Shown here: positions 8,075 through 16,281 of the stretch, one piece after another
Numbering within the stretch: the stretch's first letter is position 1
Layout of the letters: the number at the start of each line of letters is the position of its first letter
From: SZUA-430 sp041477875
GTDB lineage: Bacteria > Pseudomonadota > Alphaproteobacteria > Micropepsales > Micropepsaceae
Length of the DNA stretch: 64,000 nucleotides
NCBI GenBank assembly: GCA_041477875.1
Contig: JBGOVA010000002.1
Location: 1-64,000 of the forward strand
Direction of reading: 5' to 3'
The notes under the pieces: model-generated
What the model was told of the DNA's origin: nothing
The model's database searches: none
Seen by the model: only the letters and a program-made list of their open reading frames with translations
Translations under genes and position numbers: made by a program

Positions 8075-8710
8075 ATGTTCAAGTATGGCGGCGCGCGGTT
8101 GGTCGAGATCGCGACCGTCGTGGGCCTCGCATTGGCGATCACGGCGCAAATTGCATTTGCAGACAACGATGCGGAGAGATTTGCGCAGGGCGTGATCGAT
8201 CAGGGATTCGCGATTCTGCGCGACGACAGCGCAAGCGACAATGCAAGGCGGTCCCGGTTTCACGACTTCATCTTGGGGCACGTGGAGGCGCGCAAGACCG
8301 CGCTCTTCACGCTTGGCGTCTATCGGCGCGGCGCACCGGATGCGGCGCTCGAGGCGTTTGTCGGCGCCTTCAGGGAATATTCGACGGCGATCTATGAGAC
8401 GCATCTCGAAGACTACAAGAACGCGACCTTGCGCGTCAGCGGCTCGATCGAAAACAAGCCCGGCGACGTTACGGTGAACACATTGGCCGACGATCCAAGC
8501 CTGCGCGAGCCCGTCCGCATTGCCTTTCGGCTGATGCGGTTGGGAAGCGACTACAAGATCGTCGACGTGCAGGCGGCGGGAATTTGGCTTTCGATCGAAC
8601 AGCGCGATCAGTTCGCCTCGATGCTCGCGAAAAACAACGGCGACATTGCGGCGCTGACGTCGATGCTGATCGAACGGACGGCACGAATTCGCGCCGGCGA
8701 AACATCGTGA
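8075..8710 (+). CDS. MlaC/Ttg2D family periplasmic lipid-binding protein
   Basis: Periplasmic phospholipid shuttle family, 211 aa. The signal peptide MFKYGGARLVEIATVVGLAL...IAFA is followed by the family layout: helices with FHDFILGHVEARKTALFTLG, then a beta section ending in YKIVDVQAAGIWLSIEQRDQF. The last motif (VxDVxxxGxSL...R..F) is diagnostic. The ATG at 8075 has GGGGAG upstream. It is an orphan here: the MlaE and MlaF genes of this window are 45 kb away. It ends 7 bp before the convergent TPR gene. Confidence 0.8.
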   Translation: MFKYGGARLVEIATVVGLALAITAQIAFADNDAERFAQGVIDQGFAILRDDSASDNARRSRFHDFILGHVEARKTALFTLGVYRRGAPDAALEAFVGAFREYSTAIYETHLEDYKNATLRVSGSIENKPGDVTVNTLADDPSLREPVRIAFRLMRLGSDYKIVDVQAAGIWLSIEQRDQFASMLAKNNGDIAALTSMLIERTARIRAGETS

Positions 8711-8717
8711 ACGCCGA

Positions 8718-9737
8718 TCACCACATGACGCCATATTCTGCAAAGGTTGCCGCGATGTTGGCGTCAAGCGCCTCAGCGGCGGCGGCGTCGATTTCTCCGC
8801 CGCGGGCGTCGCCCTTGCGTCCCTTCGCCAGACCGCGAACATAGAGGGACGAAGCGGACTTTGGGTTGAGCTTCAGCGCAGCCGTGTCGTCGGCTATGGC
8901 CTTGTCGAATTCGCCGAGACGGAAGTGGACGAAGGCACGGCTGTCCAACGTCTCGCTGCTGTTCGGCCGCACGCGCAGCGACTCGCTGCAGTCGAGGAGG
9001 GCGGCGCTCAGATCCTTGCCTGCGATGGCCTTCGTCCAGCAACGTGCGTTCAGAGCTGCGGCGTCGTTGGGTTTCAGATCGAGGACCCGGTCCAGGTCCC
9101 GGATCGCGCTTTCGAATTGCATGACCCGCCGATGCGCAAAAGCGCGGTTGAGGAACGCATCGGGATCGTCCGGCGTTAGCCTGATGTAAGCGTCATAGTC
9201 GCGAATTGCTTCTCCGTACTTGCCCTCGGCACTGTAGGTCTGACCACGGTTGAAGAGCGCCGGCGCGAAGCCGGGCTTTAGGCGGATCGCTTCGCTGTAG
9301 TCCGTGAGGGCCTTGTCGTACTGCCTCTTGGCGAAGTACGCGCTTCCCCGATTGTTGAAAGCCTCGGCGTAGCTGGGCTTCAAACGAATGGCGGTATCCA
9401 AGTCTTCGATCGCTTTGTCGAAAAGGCCCTGCTCCATAAAGCTCGTCGCACGCGCGTTGAATTCTTCGGCGGTTGCATGCCGCGGTCGGACGGCCGGATC
9501 GGGCGCGACCCTTGGAAGGTCGCACCGATCTTTCCTCAGGTCGCTTGGACTGCAGGTTTCGACCAGGGCCGCTTGTCGCGGACTGCGGGAGTGGCGCGCC
9601 TCACCCACATAGAGGCCACCGAGCTCGTTCTTGAGGACAACAGACGGCCCGCGGTCGTCGGCGTGGGCAAACTGTGCGGAGAAGAGCGCGAGCCCAAGAA
9701 CGCAGATGTAACGACAATGCGAAAGATCAGAGCGCAT
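8718..9737 (-). CDS. Secreted tetratricopeptide-repeat protein
   Basis: 339 aa with a signal peptide (RSDLSHCRYICVLGLALFSA, cleavage after AHA) and at least six consecutive TPR units from about residue 95 to 310, each with the N-x-G/A-Y-F and A-I-x-D-Y/L signature (FNNRGSAYFAKRQYDKALTD and similar). Probably a periplasmic scaffold. The ATG at 9737 has no ribosome site but lies exactly at the start site predicted from the box at 9773-9786 (see findings); ATGs at 9746 and 9749 are alternatives. Confidence 0.8.
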   Translation of the reverse strand: MRSDLSHCRYICVLGLALFSAQFAHADDRGPSVVLKNELGGLYVGEARHSRSPRQAALVETCSPSDLRKDRCDLPRVAPDPAVRPRHATAEEFNARATSFMEQGLFDKAIEDLDTAIRLKPSYAEAFNNRGSAYFAKRQYDKALTDYSEAIRLKPGFAPALFNRGQTYSAEGKYGEAIRDYDAYIRLTPDDPDAFLNRAFAHRRVMQFESAIRDLDRVLDLKPNDAAALNARCWTKAIAGKDLSAALLDCSESLRVRPNSSETLDSRAFVHFRLGEFDKAIADDTAALKLNPKSASSLYVRGLAKGRKGDARGGEIDAAAAEALDANIAATFAEYGVMW

Positions 9738-9772
9738 GATAGGCATCATGCGTCGATCGATCAGACGTCGAT

Positions 9773-9786
9773 TTGATCTAGCGCAA
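9773..9786. promoter_or_regulatory. FixK/FNR-type box between divergent genes
   Basis: TTGATCTAGCGCAA fits TTGA-N6-GCAA. Centre 9779.5. Toward the minus strand the class II start is 9738 with CATGAT as -10 (9750-9745), next to the TPR ATG at 9737. Toward plus the start would be 9821, downstream of the ATPase ATG at 9812 and upstream of a GTG at 9884. Confidence 0.55.
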
Positions 9787-9811
9787 CCTCGCGCGAACCC
9801 GCCCACCCATC

Positions 9812-12460
9812 ATGACCGCCGCTGACGAGGATGAATCAGGTCCTCGTCTGGTCATTCGCAGCTGCCCACATCATATTGGCCGCGTGAACGGTTCATGGGA
9901 ACATCAGTCGGTGCGCGGCCTCTCGTTTGCGGAGGCGGCGCGACGGCTCGCGCAGTTCGGGCCGAATGAACTGCCCGGAAGCACGCGGCGCAGTCTGTTG
10001 CATGTTGCGATCGGCGTCCTGACCGAGCCGATGTTCCTGCTGCTCGCTGCTGCCGCCGGCATTTACCTGGTCATTGGAGACATCGGCGAAGGATTGTTCC
10101 TCGCGGCCTTCGCAGCGCTGACGATCGCTCTCGTCGTCGTGCAACAAAGGCGAAGCGAGCGCGCGCTCGACGCGCTGCGGTCGATGGCGGCGCCGACGGG
10201 GCGTGTGTATCGGGAGGGGGCGATCCATGTCGTCGCCGCCCGTGAGGTGGTCCCCGGCGATGTGCTTCTGTTCGCGGAAGGCGAGCGCATCGCAGCCGAC
10301 GGCGTGGTGCGGCGCGGGCAGGCGATGCATGTCGACGAATCGCTTCTCACCGGAGAGTCGGCGCCGGTGCGCAAATCGCCTTACATCCGCGACGGCGCGC
10401 CTCCGCCCGCCGACCCCGGAGGCGACGATCAGCCGTTCATCTACGCCGGCACGCTGACGACACGCGGGCACGGCTTGGCGGAAGTCGTGACGACAGGCGC
10501 CGCGACACGCGCGGGCAAGATCGGAGCCTCGCTGGCGACGATCGAAACATCCGCGACGCCGCTGGAGCGGTCGGTCGGGCGGCTTGTCCGCGCGTTCGGT
10601 TTATTCGCGATCATCGTGAGCGGTGCGATCGCGCTCTATTACGGTCTGGCCAGGCACGACTGGCTGCAGGGGGCGCTGTCGGCCATCGCCTTGGCGATGG
10701 CGATGTTGCCGGAAGAGTTTCCCATGGTGCTGATGGTGTTCGTCGCGATCGGCGCTTGGCGGCTGGCGCAATTGAAAGTCTTGGCGCGCCGCCCGGTCGT
10801 GGTGGAGACACTGGGTGCCGCGACCGTGCTCTGCGTCGACAAGACCGGCACGTTGACCGAGAACCGGATGCGCATACGCACGCTGGTTGCGGGCGGCGTA
10901 GCGGAAGGCGTTCCACCAGGCACACGAGAACTGCCCGAAAGCCATCATCGGCTGGTGGAGTACGCATTGCTGGCATCGCATACGTCGGTGTTCGATCCGA
11001 TGGATCGCGCGGTTTCGGACCTCGCCCGGGCGACGTTGGGCGGCACCGAGCACCTGCATGGAAACTGGACGCTCGCGCAGGAATACGAATTGTCGCCGGG
11101 ATTCCTGGCTATGTCGCAAGCTTGGCGCGCGGAGGATGGCTCGCACGTCGTAGCGGCGAAGGGCGCACCGGAAGCCGTCGCCGATCTCTGTCATTTAGCC
11201 GATGGGGAGACAGCGCGCATTTTGGAGGCGGTGGAACGGTTGGCGAAGGCGGGCGAACGGGTCCTGGCCGTCGCGGCGGGTCGGTCGAGCGCGACCACAT
11301 TACCGGATGAGCAACACGACTTCGATTTCGAGTTCTTGGGGCTGATCGGCTTCGTCGATCCCTTGCGCGCCACGGCGCGCGACGTCGTCGAAGAGGCCCG
11401 CCGCGCAGGCATCAGGGTCATCATGCTGACCGGCGACTACCCGGCGACCGCCGGCGCCATCGCCCGCGATGCAGGCATCGACCTTGGTGGCGGCGTGCTC
11501 TCGGGTGCCGACATAGGCGCCATGGACGACGAGGCGTTGCGCAGGGCGGTGGGCACTACACAGGTGTTTGCGCGCATCCTGCCCGAACAAAAGCTGCGCT
11601 TGGTGCAAGCGCTGAAAGCCAACGGCGAATTCGTCGCGATGACCGGCGACGGCGTCAACGACGCGCCGGCGCTCAAGGCGGCCGACGTCGGCATCGCCAT
11701 GGGCGCGCGCGGGACCGACGTCGCGCGAGAGGCGGCGTCGATCGTGCTTCTCGACGAAGACCTCGGGCGCATCGTCAGCGCGGTGCGCATGGGGCGCCGG
11801 ATCTTCGAGAACCTGCGCAAGGTCATGATCTATATCGCGGCGATGCATGTGCCGATTGCCGGCCTCGCCCTGTTGCCCATCGTCTTCGGACTGCCGCCGT
11901 TGTTGCTGCCTGTGCACGTAGCCTTGATCGAGATGGTCATCGATCCTGCATGCTCAGTGGTGTTCGAGCGAACGCCCGAGGAGCGCGACATCATGCGCCG
12001 CCGGCCGCGAAGCGCCTCACAGCCGATCATGGGCCGGGTGCAGCTGCTGTTGGCCCTTGTTCAAGGCGCGTCCCTATTGGCCGGCACGCTTGCGATCTAT
12101 TGGGTTGCACTCGTCCAAGACCTACAGGTGGATCAGGCGCGTGCCTTGACGTTCCTCGCGCTGACGGCGGGCAATTTGGCCCTCGTGCGCGTGAACGCAA
12201 CGCGCGGCAGCGCGTTTTGGGACCTGTTCCGGCCGGGTCACGCGGCATTCTGGATCATGGTGGCCCTGGCCGCGATCGGCATGACGCTGGCTCTTGTCGT
12301 GCCTGCGCTTCGCGCCCTGCTGCACTTCGATGTACCGCCGGCGCCGTATATCGCGGCTGCCATCGTATCGGGCGTCGCGTCGGCTGCTTTGTTTGATTTG
12401 CTGAAACCGCTGGCAAGCGTTCAGCGCGCCCTTGGGGTTCGCGAAAGCGAGCCCGCGTGA
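9812..12460 (+). CDS. P-type cation-translocating ATPase (P2-like)
   Basis: Ion pump of 882 aa. Order of parts: N-terminal cation ATPase domain (GLSFAEAARRLAQFGPNELP), membrane helices, actuator motif LLTGESAPV (about 179-187), membrane motif MLPEEFPM (about 299-306, where Ca pumps have PEGLP), phosphorylation motif DKTGTLTE with Asp343, then TGDYPAT, GDGVNDAPALKAADVGIAMG and a C-terminal set of four to six helices. All catalytic residues are present. The ion is uncertain: Ca, Mn, or K/Na types are possible. The first 24 residues look non-conserved, and a GTG at 9884 would suit the FixK-type promoter better. Confidence 0.92.
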   Translation: MTAADEDESGPRLVIRSCPHHIGRVNGSWEHQSVRGLSFAEAARRLAQFGPNELPGSTRRSLLHVAIGVLTEPMFLLLAAAAGIYLVIGDIGEGLFLAAFAALTIALVVVQQRRSERALDALRSMAAPTGRVYREGAIHVVAAREVVPGDVLLFAEGERIAADGVVRRGQAMHVDESLLTGESAPVRKSPYIRDGAPPPADPGGDDQPFIYAGTLTTRGHGLAEVVTTGAATRAGKIGASLATIETSATPLERSVGRLVRAFGLFAIIVSGAIALYYGLARHDWLQGALSAIALAMAMLPEEFPMVLMVFVAIGAWRLAQLKVLARRPVVVETLGAATVLCVDKTGTLTENRMRIRTLVAGGVAEGVPPGTRELPESHHRLVEYALLASHTSVFDPMDRAVSDLARATLGGTEHLHGNWTLAQEYELSPGFLAMSQAWRAEDGSHVVAAKGAPEAVADLCHLADGETARILEAVERLAKAGERVLAVAAGRSSATTLPDEQHDFDFEFLGLIGFVDPLRATARDVVEEARRAGIRVIMLTGDYPATAGAIARDAGIDLGGGVLSGADIGAMDDEALRRAVGTTQVFARILPEQKLRLVQALKANGEFVAMTGDGVNDAPALKAADVGIAMGARGTDVAREAASIVLLDEDLGRIVSAVRMGRRIFENLRKVMIYIAAMHVPIAGLALLPIVFGLPPLLLPVHVALIEMVIDPACSVVFERTPEERDIMRRRPRSASQPIMGRVQLLLALVQGASLLAGTLAIYWVALVQDLQVDQARALTFLALTAGNLALVRVNATRGSAFWDLFRPGHAAFWIMVALAAIGMTLALVVPALRALLHFDVPPAPYIAAAIVSGVASAALFDLLKPLASVQRALGVRESEPA

Positions 12461-12461
12461 C

Positions 12462-13322
12462 TCAGACCGCGTTCAAAGGCACTTTCAAATAGGCGATGCC
12501 GTTCGACTCGGGTGTGGGGAGTTTGCCCGCCCGAATGTTGACCTGGATCGACGGCAGGATCAGCACCGGCATGGCGAGCGTTTTGTCGCGCGCCGTGCGC
12601 AGCGCCACGAACTCGTCTTCGCCGACGCCGTCCTTGACGTGGACGTTCGCCGCACGCTCCGTGGCGACGGTCGTCTGCCAGGCATAATTGTCACGTTCGG
12701 GCGCTTTGTAGTCGTGGCACATGAAGAGGCGCGTCTCAGGCGGCAACGACAGGATACGCCGGATCGAGCGGTAGAGCGCGCGGGCGTCGCCGCCGGGGAA
12801 GTCCGCGCGCGCCGTGCCGTAGTCGGGCATGAACAGCGTGTCACCCACGAATACCGCATCGGCGATCTTGTAGCTGACACAGGCCGGCGTGTGGCCGGGC
12901 GTGTGGATGACATCGATGTCGAGGGAGCCTAGCTTGATGCGCTCTCCGTCCTTGACCAGACGGTCGAAATCGGCGCCGTCGGTCGCAAGCGTTTCGAGAT
13001 TGAAGACCGGGCGGAACGTCTTCTGCACCTTGGTAATGTTCTCCCCGATCACGATCTTGGCTTGCGTCTTCTCGCGCAAATAGGCGCCCGCCGACAGGTG
13101 ATCGGCGTGGGCATGGGTTTCGAGAATCCAGTCCAACTTCAAATCGCCGCGTTTGGCGGCGGCCAGCATGGCGTCCGCCGACTTGGTCGAGGTGCGGCCG
13201 GACTTGGGGTCGTAGTCGAGCACGGGGTCGATGATCGCGGCTGTGCGCGTGACGGCATCGGCGACGAGATAGCTCACCGTAAACGTCGCTTCGTCGAAAA
13301 AGGCCTGGATCTGCGGACGCAT
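12462..13322 (-). CDS. MBL-fold persulfide dioxygenase-like protein (Blh/ETHE1 group)
   Basis: 286-aa metallo-beta-lactamase fold protein. The metal motif THAHADH is at 69-75, with HTPGHTPAC and GDTLFMPDYGTARADFPGG following, the arrangement of ETHE1/Blh enzymes that oxidise glutathione persulfide. The ATG at 13322 has GGAGG 9 nt upstream. It is divergent from an ArsR-family repressor gene with a shared 71-bp promoter containing an inverted repeat, and that operon also encodes rhodanese and a TauE/SafE exporter, so a role in sulfide/persulfide detoxification is well supported. It ends 1 bp from the ATPase stop, convergently. Confidence 0.87.
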   Translation of the reverse strand: MRPQIQAFFDEATFTVSYLVADAVTRTAAIIDPVLDYDPKSGRTSTKSADAMLAAAKRGDLKLDWILETHAHADHLSAGAYLREKTQAKIVIGENITKVQKTFRPVFNLETLATDGADFDRLVKDGERIKLGSLDIDVIHTPGHTPACVSYKIADAVFVGDTLFMPDYGTARADFPGGDARALYRSIRRILSLPPETRLFMCHDYKAPERDNYAWQTTVATERAANVHVKDGVGEDEFVALRTARDKTLAMPVLILPSIQVNIRAGKLPTPESNGIAYLKVPLNAV

Positions 13323-13343
13323 GGGCAAATTCCTCCGTTGGCA

Positions 13344-13372
13344 TTGACACATATATTAGCATGTACTAAATT
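13344..13372 (+). promoter_or_regulatory. Promoter and probable ArsR/BigR operator
   Basis: A near-consensus promoter, TTGACA (13344-13349), 17-bp spacer, TAAATT (13367-13372), points to the regulator gene. The inverted repeat TTAG-N6-CTAA (13356-13369) covers the spacer and -10, where a repressor would block the polymerase. AT-rich TTAG/CTAA repeats are the known operator type of BigR repressors. Confidence 0.7.
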
Positions 13373-13393
13373 AGCAAGTGCGAAAGTATAAGG

Positions 13394-13732
13394 GTGAGCA
13401 CGACCGTGTTGAACGCGAGCGAGTTGAAGGCGATGCAGGACAACGCCGGCGAGGCGGCGGAGATGCTGCGCCTGCTGTCGAACGAGGCGCGGCTCATGGT
13501 GCTGTGCCAGCTGGGCTCGGGCGAGAAATCGGTCGGCGAACTCAACGACCTGGTGGGGTTGAGCCAGTCGGCCTTGTCGCAGCATCTGGCAAAGCTGCGC
13601 GCGGAAGGGCTGGTCGCTACGCGACGCGAGGCGCAGACGATCTACTACCGGATGGCTGATCGGCGGGTGTCGCGGCTCGTCACCGCGCTCTACGACATTT
13701 TCTGCAAAACTGGGAAAGGACCAAAGAAATGA
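13394..13732 (+). CDS. ArsR-family repressor, BigR/SqrR-like persulfide sensor
   Basis: 112-aa winged-helix regulator. The recognition helix LSQSALSQHLAKLRAEGLV is typical of ArsR proteins. Two cysteines, Cys38 (MVLCQLG) and Cys104 (IFCKTG), are 66 residues apart, the same spacing as the redox pair that senses persulfide in BigR and SqrR; metal-binding motifs of ArsR/SmtB are absent. The GTG start leaves a very short leader from the promoter at 13344. It overlaps the next gene by 4 bp. It likely represses its own operon and the divergent MBL gene. Confidence 0.87.
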   Translation: MSTTVLNASELKAMQDNAGEAAEMLRLLSNEARLMVLCQLGSGEKSVGELNDLVGLSQSALSQHLAKLRAEGLVATRREAQTIYYRMADRRVSRLVTALYDIFCKTGKGPKK

Positions 13733-14280
13733 CCAATGCTTGCGGCTTTGCGACGGTTTCGCCGAAAGAGGCGAAGCGCCGGCTTGATGAGGGGAGCGCG
13801 ATCCTGGTGGATATACGGGATCCCAGTGAATTTGCGCGCGAACACATTCTGGGCGCGCGGCTGGTGCCGTTGTCGGGACTCGATACGCACGACTTCGATC
13901 GCGAGCGAGCAAGCGGGAAGGGCGTGATCTTCCACTGCCAAAGCGGGCGGCGCACCGTGGCGAATGCCGCACAGCTGATCGCGACCGGTTTCAAGGATGT
14001 CTATGTTCTCGAAGGCGGGCTGAACGCGTGGCGCGGGGCCGGCTTGCCGTCGCATCTCGACCGCTCGAAGCCGATCGAGTTGCAGCGTCAGGTGCAGATC
14101 GCTGCGGGGAGCCTCGTGGTGCTCGGCGTCGTACTGGCTGCGCTGGTGTCGCCGTGGTTCGTGCTGATGAGTGCGTTTGTCGGCGGCGGGCTTGTCTTTG
14201 CCGGCGTGACCGGCACGTGCGGCATGGCGCGGTTGCTGATGCTCATGCCGTGGAACAGGCCTGAAGCAGCGGCGGCGTGA
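13729..14280 (+). CDS. Rhodanese-like protein with membrane DUF2892 tail (YgaP-like)
   Basis: 183 aa: a rhodanese domain (residues 1-110) with active-site loop HCQSGRRT and Cys70, then two membrane helices (about 120-140 and 142-162) of the DUF2892 type. This is the YgaP arrangement, a membrane-attached sulfurtransferase. It overlaps the repressor gene (ATGA) and the exporter gene (TGATG), so the three are translationally linked and handle sulfane sulfur. Confidence 0.87.
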   Translation: MTNACGFATVSPKEAKRRLDEGSAILVDIRDPSEFAREHILGARLVPLSGLDTHDFDRERASGKGVIFHCQSGRRTVANAAQLIATGFKDVYVLEGGLNAWRGAGLPSHLDRSKPIELQRQVQIAAGSLVVLGVVLAALVSPWFVLMSAFVGGGLVFAGVTGTCGMARLLMLMPWNRPEAAAA

Positions 14281-15068
14281 TGGCGTTCGATCCCGGCCTC
14301 GGCGACATGCTCGCCGTCCTGTCGGGCGGCGTGGTCGGATTGACGCTCGCGGTCGTGGGCGGCGGCGGCTCGATCTTGGCCGTGCCGCTGTTGCTTTATG
14401 TCGTCGGTGTGCAGAACCCGCATGTGGCGATCGGCACCAGCGCATTGGCGGTCTCGGTCAACGCCTTCGCCAATCTGATCGCGCATTCGCGCGCGGGAAA
14501 CGTCAAGTGGCCGTGCGCCGTGGTGTTCGGTCTGTCGGGCGTGGCCGGTGCGTTCGCGGGGTCGACCCTGGGCAAGCTCGTCGACGGGCAGCAGCTGTTG
14601 TTTTTGTTCGGCCTCGTGATGGTGGCCGTCGCGCTTGCGATGTTGCGGCCGCGACAGGCGGAAGGCGATCCGGGCGTGCGGATCAATCCGGCAATCGCCG
14701 TCAGGCTTGTGGGCATCGGCTTCGCGACGGGGCTGCTCGCCGGGTTCTTCGGGATCGGCGGCGGGTTCCTGATCGTGCCCGGCATCATGCTGGGCAGCGG
14801 AATGGCGATGCTGAACGCCGTCGGGTCGTCCTTGTTTTCGGTCGGGGCGTTCGGGCTCACGACCGCGGTGTCCTACGCCTATGACGGACTCGTCGATTGG
14901 CGCATCGCCGTCGAATTCATTGCGGGCGGAATCGTCGGGGGCATCGGCGGCCTGGCGCTCGCGCAACGGCTTTCGCTGCGCAAAGGGCTGTTGAACCGCA
15001 TCTTCGCGGGCCTCGTTCTCGGCGTTGCGGCCTACGTCCTGTGGCGCAGTTCCGTCGCCTGGCTGTGA
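14280..15068 (+). CDS. TauE/SafE-family sulfite/anion exporter
   Basis: 262-aa membrane protein with about eight helices in two homologous halves; the glycine-rich repeats VVGGGGSILAVPLLLYVVGV and FGIGGGFLIVPGIMLG mark the family. In BigR-type operons this protein is proposed to export sulfite or related products. Start at ATG 14280 overlapping the rhodanese stop; a GTG one codon earlier is also possible. The gene is followed 6 bp later by a convergent HlyD gene. Confidence 0.87.
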   Translation: MAFDPGLGDMLAVLSGGVVGLTLAVVGGGGSILAVPLLLYVVGVQNPHVAIGTSALAVSVNAFANLIAHSRAGNVKWPCAVVFGLSGVAGAFAGSTLGKLVDGQQLLFLFGLVMVAVALAMLRPRQAEGDPGVRINPAIAVRLVGIGFATGLLAGFFGIGGGFLIVPGIMLGSGMAMLNAVGSSLFSVGAFGLTTAVSYAYDGLVDWRIAVEFIAGGIVGGIGGLALAQRLSLRKGLLNRIFAGLVLGVAAYVLWRSSVAWL

Positions 15069-15074
15069 GCCGGG

Positions 15075-16280
15075 TCAGCGCGCGACCACGGCGACGGCGT
15101 CGGTTACGCGTTCGCCGGGGTGTGAGATCACTTGGTCGCCGGGCTTGAGGCCGCTCAGGAGCTCGGCCGTCTCATCGTTCATGTGGCCGATCTTGATCGC
15201 CGTCATGCGGGCACGGCCGTCATCGACTCGAAACACGGCCCAGTCGCTGCCCTGTCGGAACAGTGCGCCGACGGGCACTTGGAGCGCGCGCCGCGTCTGC
15301 CAGCGGATGATCGCGGCGTCGATTTGATAACCGTGACCCAGACGCTGCCAGCGCGAGCGCGGGTCGGTCAGATCGATGATCACGTTGACGCGTTGCTCTT
15401 CGATGCCGAGCGAGGAAATCTTGGTGACGCCGAACGGCTCCACGCGGCGGACTCTTGCGTTCAAGGCGCCGTCGCCACCCCAGCGCGTGATGAGCACGGC
15501 GTCGCCGGGCGCGACCTTCACAGCCTCGGTCGACAGCAGATCGACGACGATTTCGAGGTTGGCAGGGTCGCCGACCTCGGCCAAAGGCTGGCCGGCTTGG
15601 ACGACCGCCTCGTTCTCGTGCAGCACGCGCAGGATCTGTCCGCTGATCGGCGCGCGCACGGCGAAACAGCAGCGTCGATCGCTTTTGTTCCTCGGGTCGT
15701 CGGAAGGAACGATCAGCGCGGCTTGGGCCGTTTTCACTTCGAAATCGCGCTGACGCAGCGCGGCCTGCGCGGTGGTGAGCGCCGCATCAAGCGCATCGAC
15801 GGAGGCTTCCGCCGTATCGACGCGCGCCTTCGCGACGATACCCTTGGCGAAAAGCTGCCGGGCGCGATCGCGCTCCTGGCGCGCGAGTCTCAAGTCGGCT
15901 TCGCGACCGCGGACGTTCGCCGCCGCGAGATCGCGCGCCGAGCGCGCCGCCGAGACGGTGAATTCCAGTTGGCGTTGTGCCCGCACGTCCAAGAACGCGG
16001 GATCGAGCGGCTCGATGGTCGCGACGACCGTTTTCTGCGCTTCGATCATGTCGCCCGCATGGGATTCGACACGAAGCATCTTTCCGGCGATGGGTGCCGA
16101 GAGGATGTAGACCTCCTTCACCCGCGTGACGCCGTCGCCCTCGATCGTCACCGCCATCGGCCCTTCGCGCAAAGTCGCGATGTCGACGGACACCGGCCGC
16201 GGCCAAAGCGCGAAGGCAAGCCCCGCCACCAGAAGAACGCCGAGGACGATGGGCCAGAACCACGGTCTGAGTTCGGTCAT
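15075..16280 (-). CDS. HlyD/RND-type periplasmic adaptor subunit
   Basis: 401-aa adaptor with an N-terminal membrane anchor (about residues 9-28), a biotinyl-lipoyl half motif (ILSAPIAGKMLRVESHAGDMIEA), a long coiled-coil hairpin (residues 100-190) and the returning lipoyl half (APISGQILRVLHENEAVVQAG). It would link the inner-membrane ABC pump encoded by the two genes upstream to an outer-membrane channel; no TolC-like gene is in the window. It starts 1 bp after the FtsX permease stop. Confidence 0.85.
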   Translation of the reverse strand: MTELRPWFWPIVLGVLLVAGLAFALWPRPVSVDIATLREGPMAVTIEGDGVTRVKEVYILSAPIAGKMLRVESHAGDMIEAQKTVVATIEPLDPAFLDVRAQRQLEFTVSAARSARDLAAANVRGREADLRLARQERDRARQLFAKGIVAKARVDTAEASVDALDAALTTAQAALRQRDFEVKTAQAALIVPSDDPRNKSDRRCCFAVRAPISGQILRVLHENEAVVQAGQPLAEVGDPANLEIVVDLLSTEAVKVAPGDAVLITRWGGDGALNARVRRVEPFGVTKISSLGIEEQRVNVIIDLTDPRSRWQRLGHGYQIDAAIIRWQTRRALQVPVGALFRQGSDWAVFRVDDGRARMTAIKIGHMNDETAELLSGLKPGDQVISHPGERVTDAVAVVAR

Positions 16281-16281
16281 T

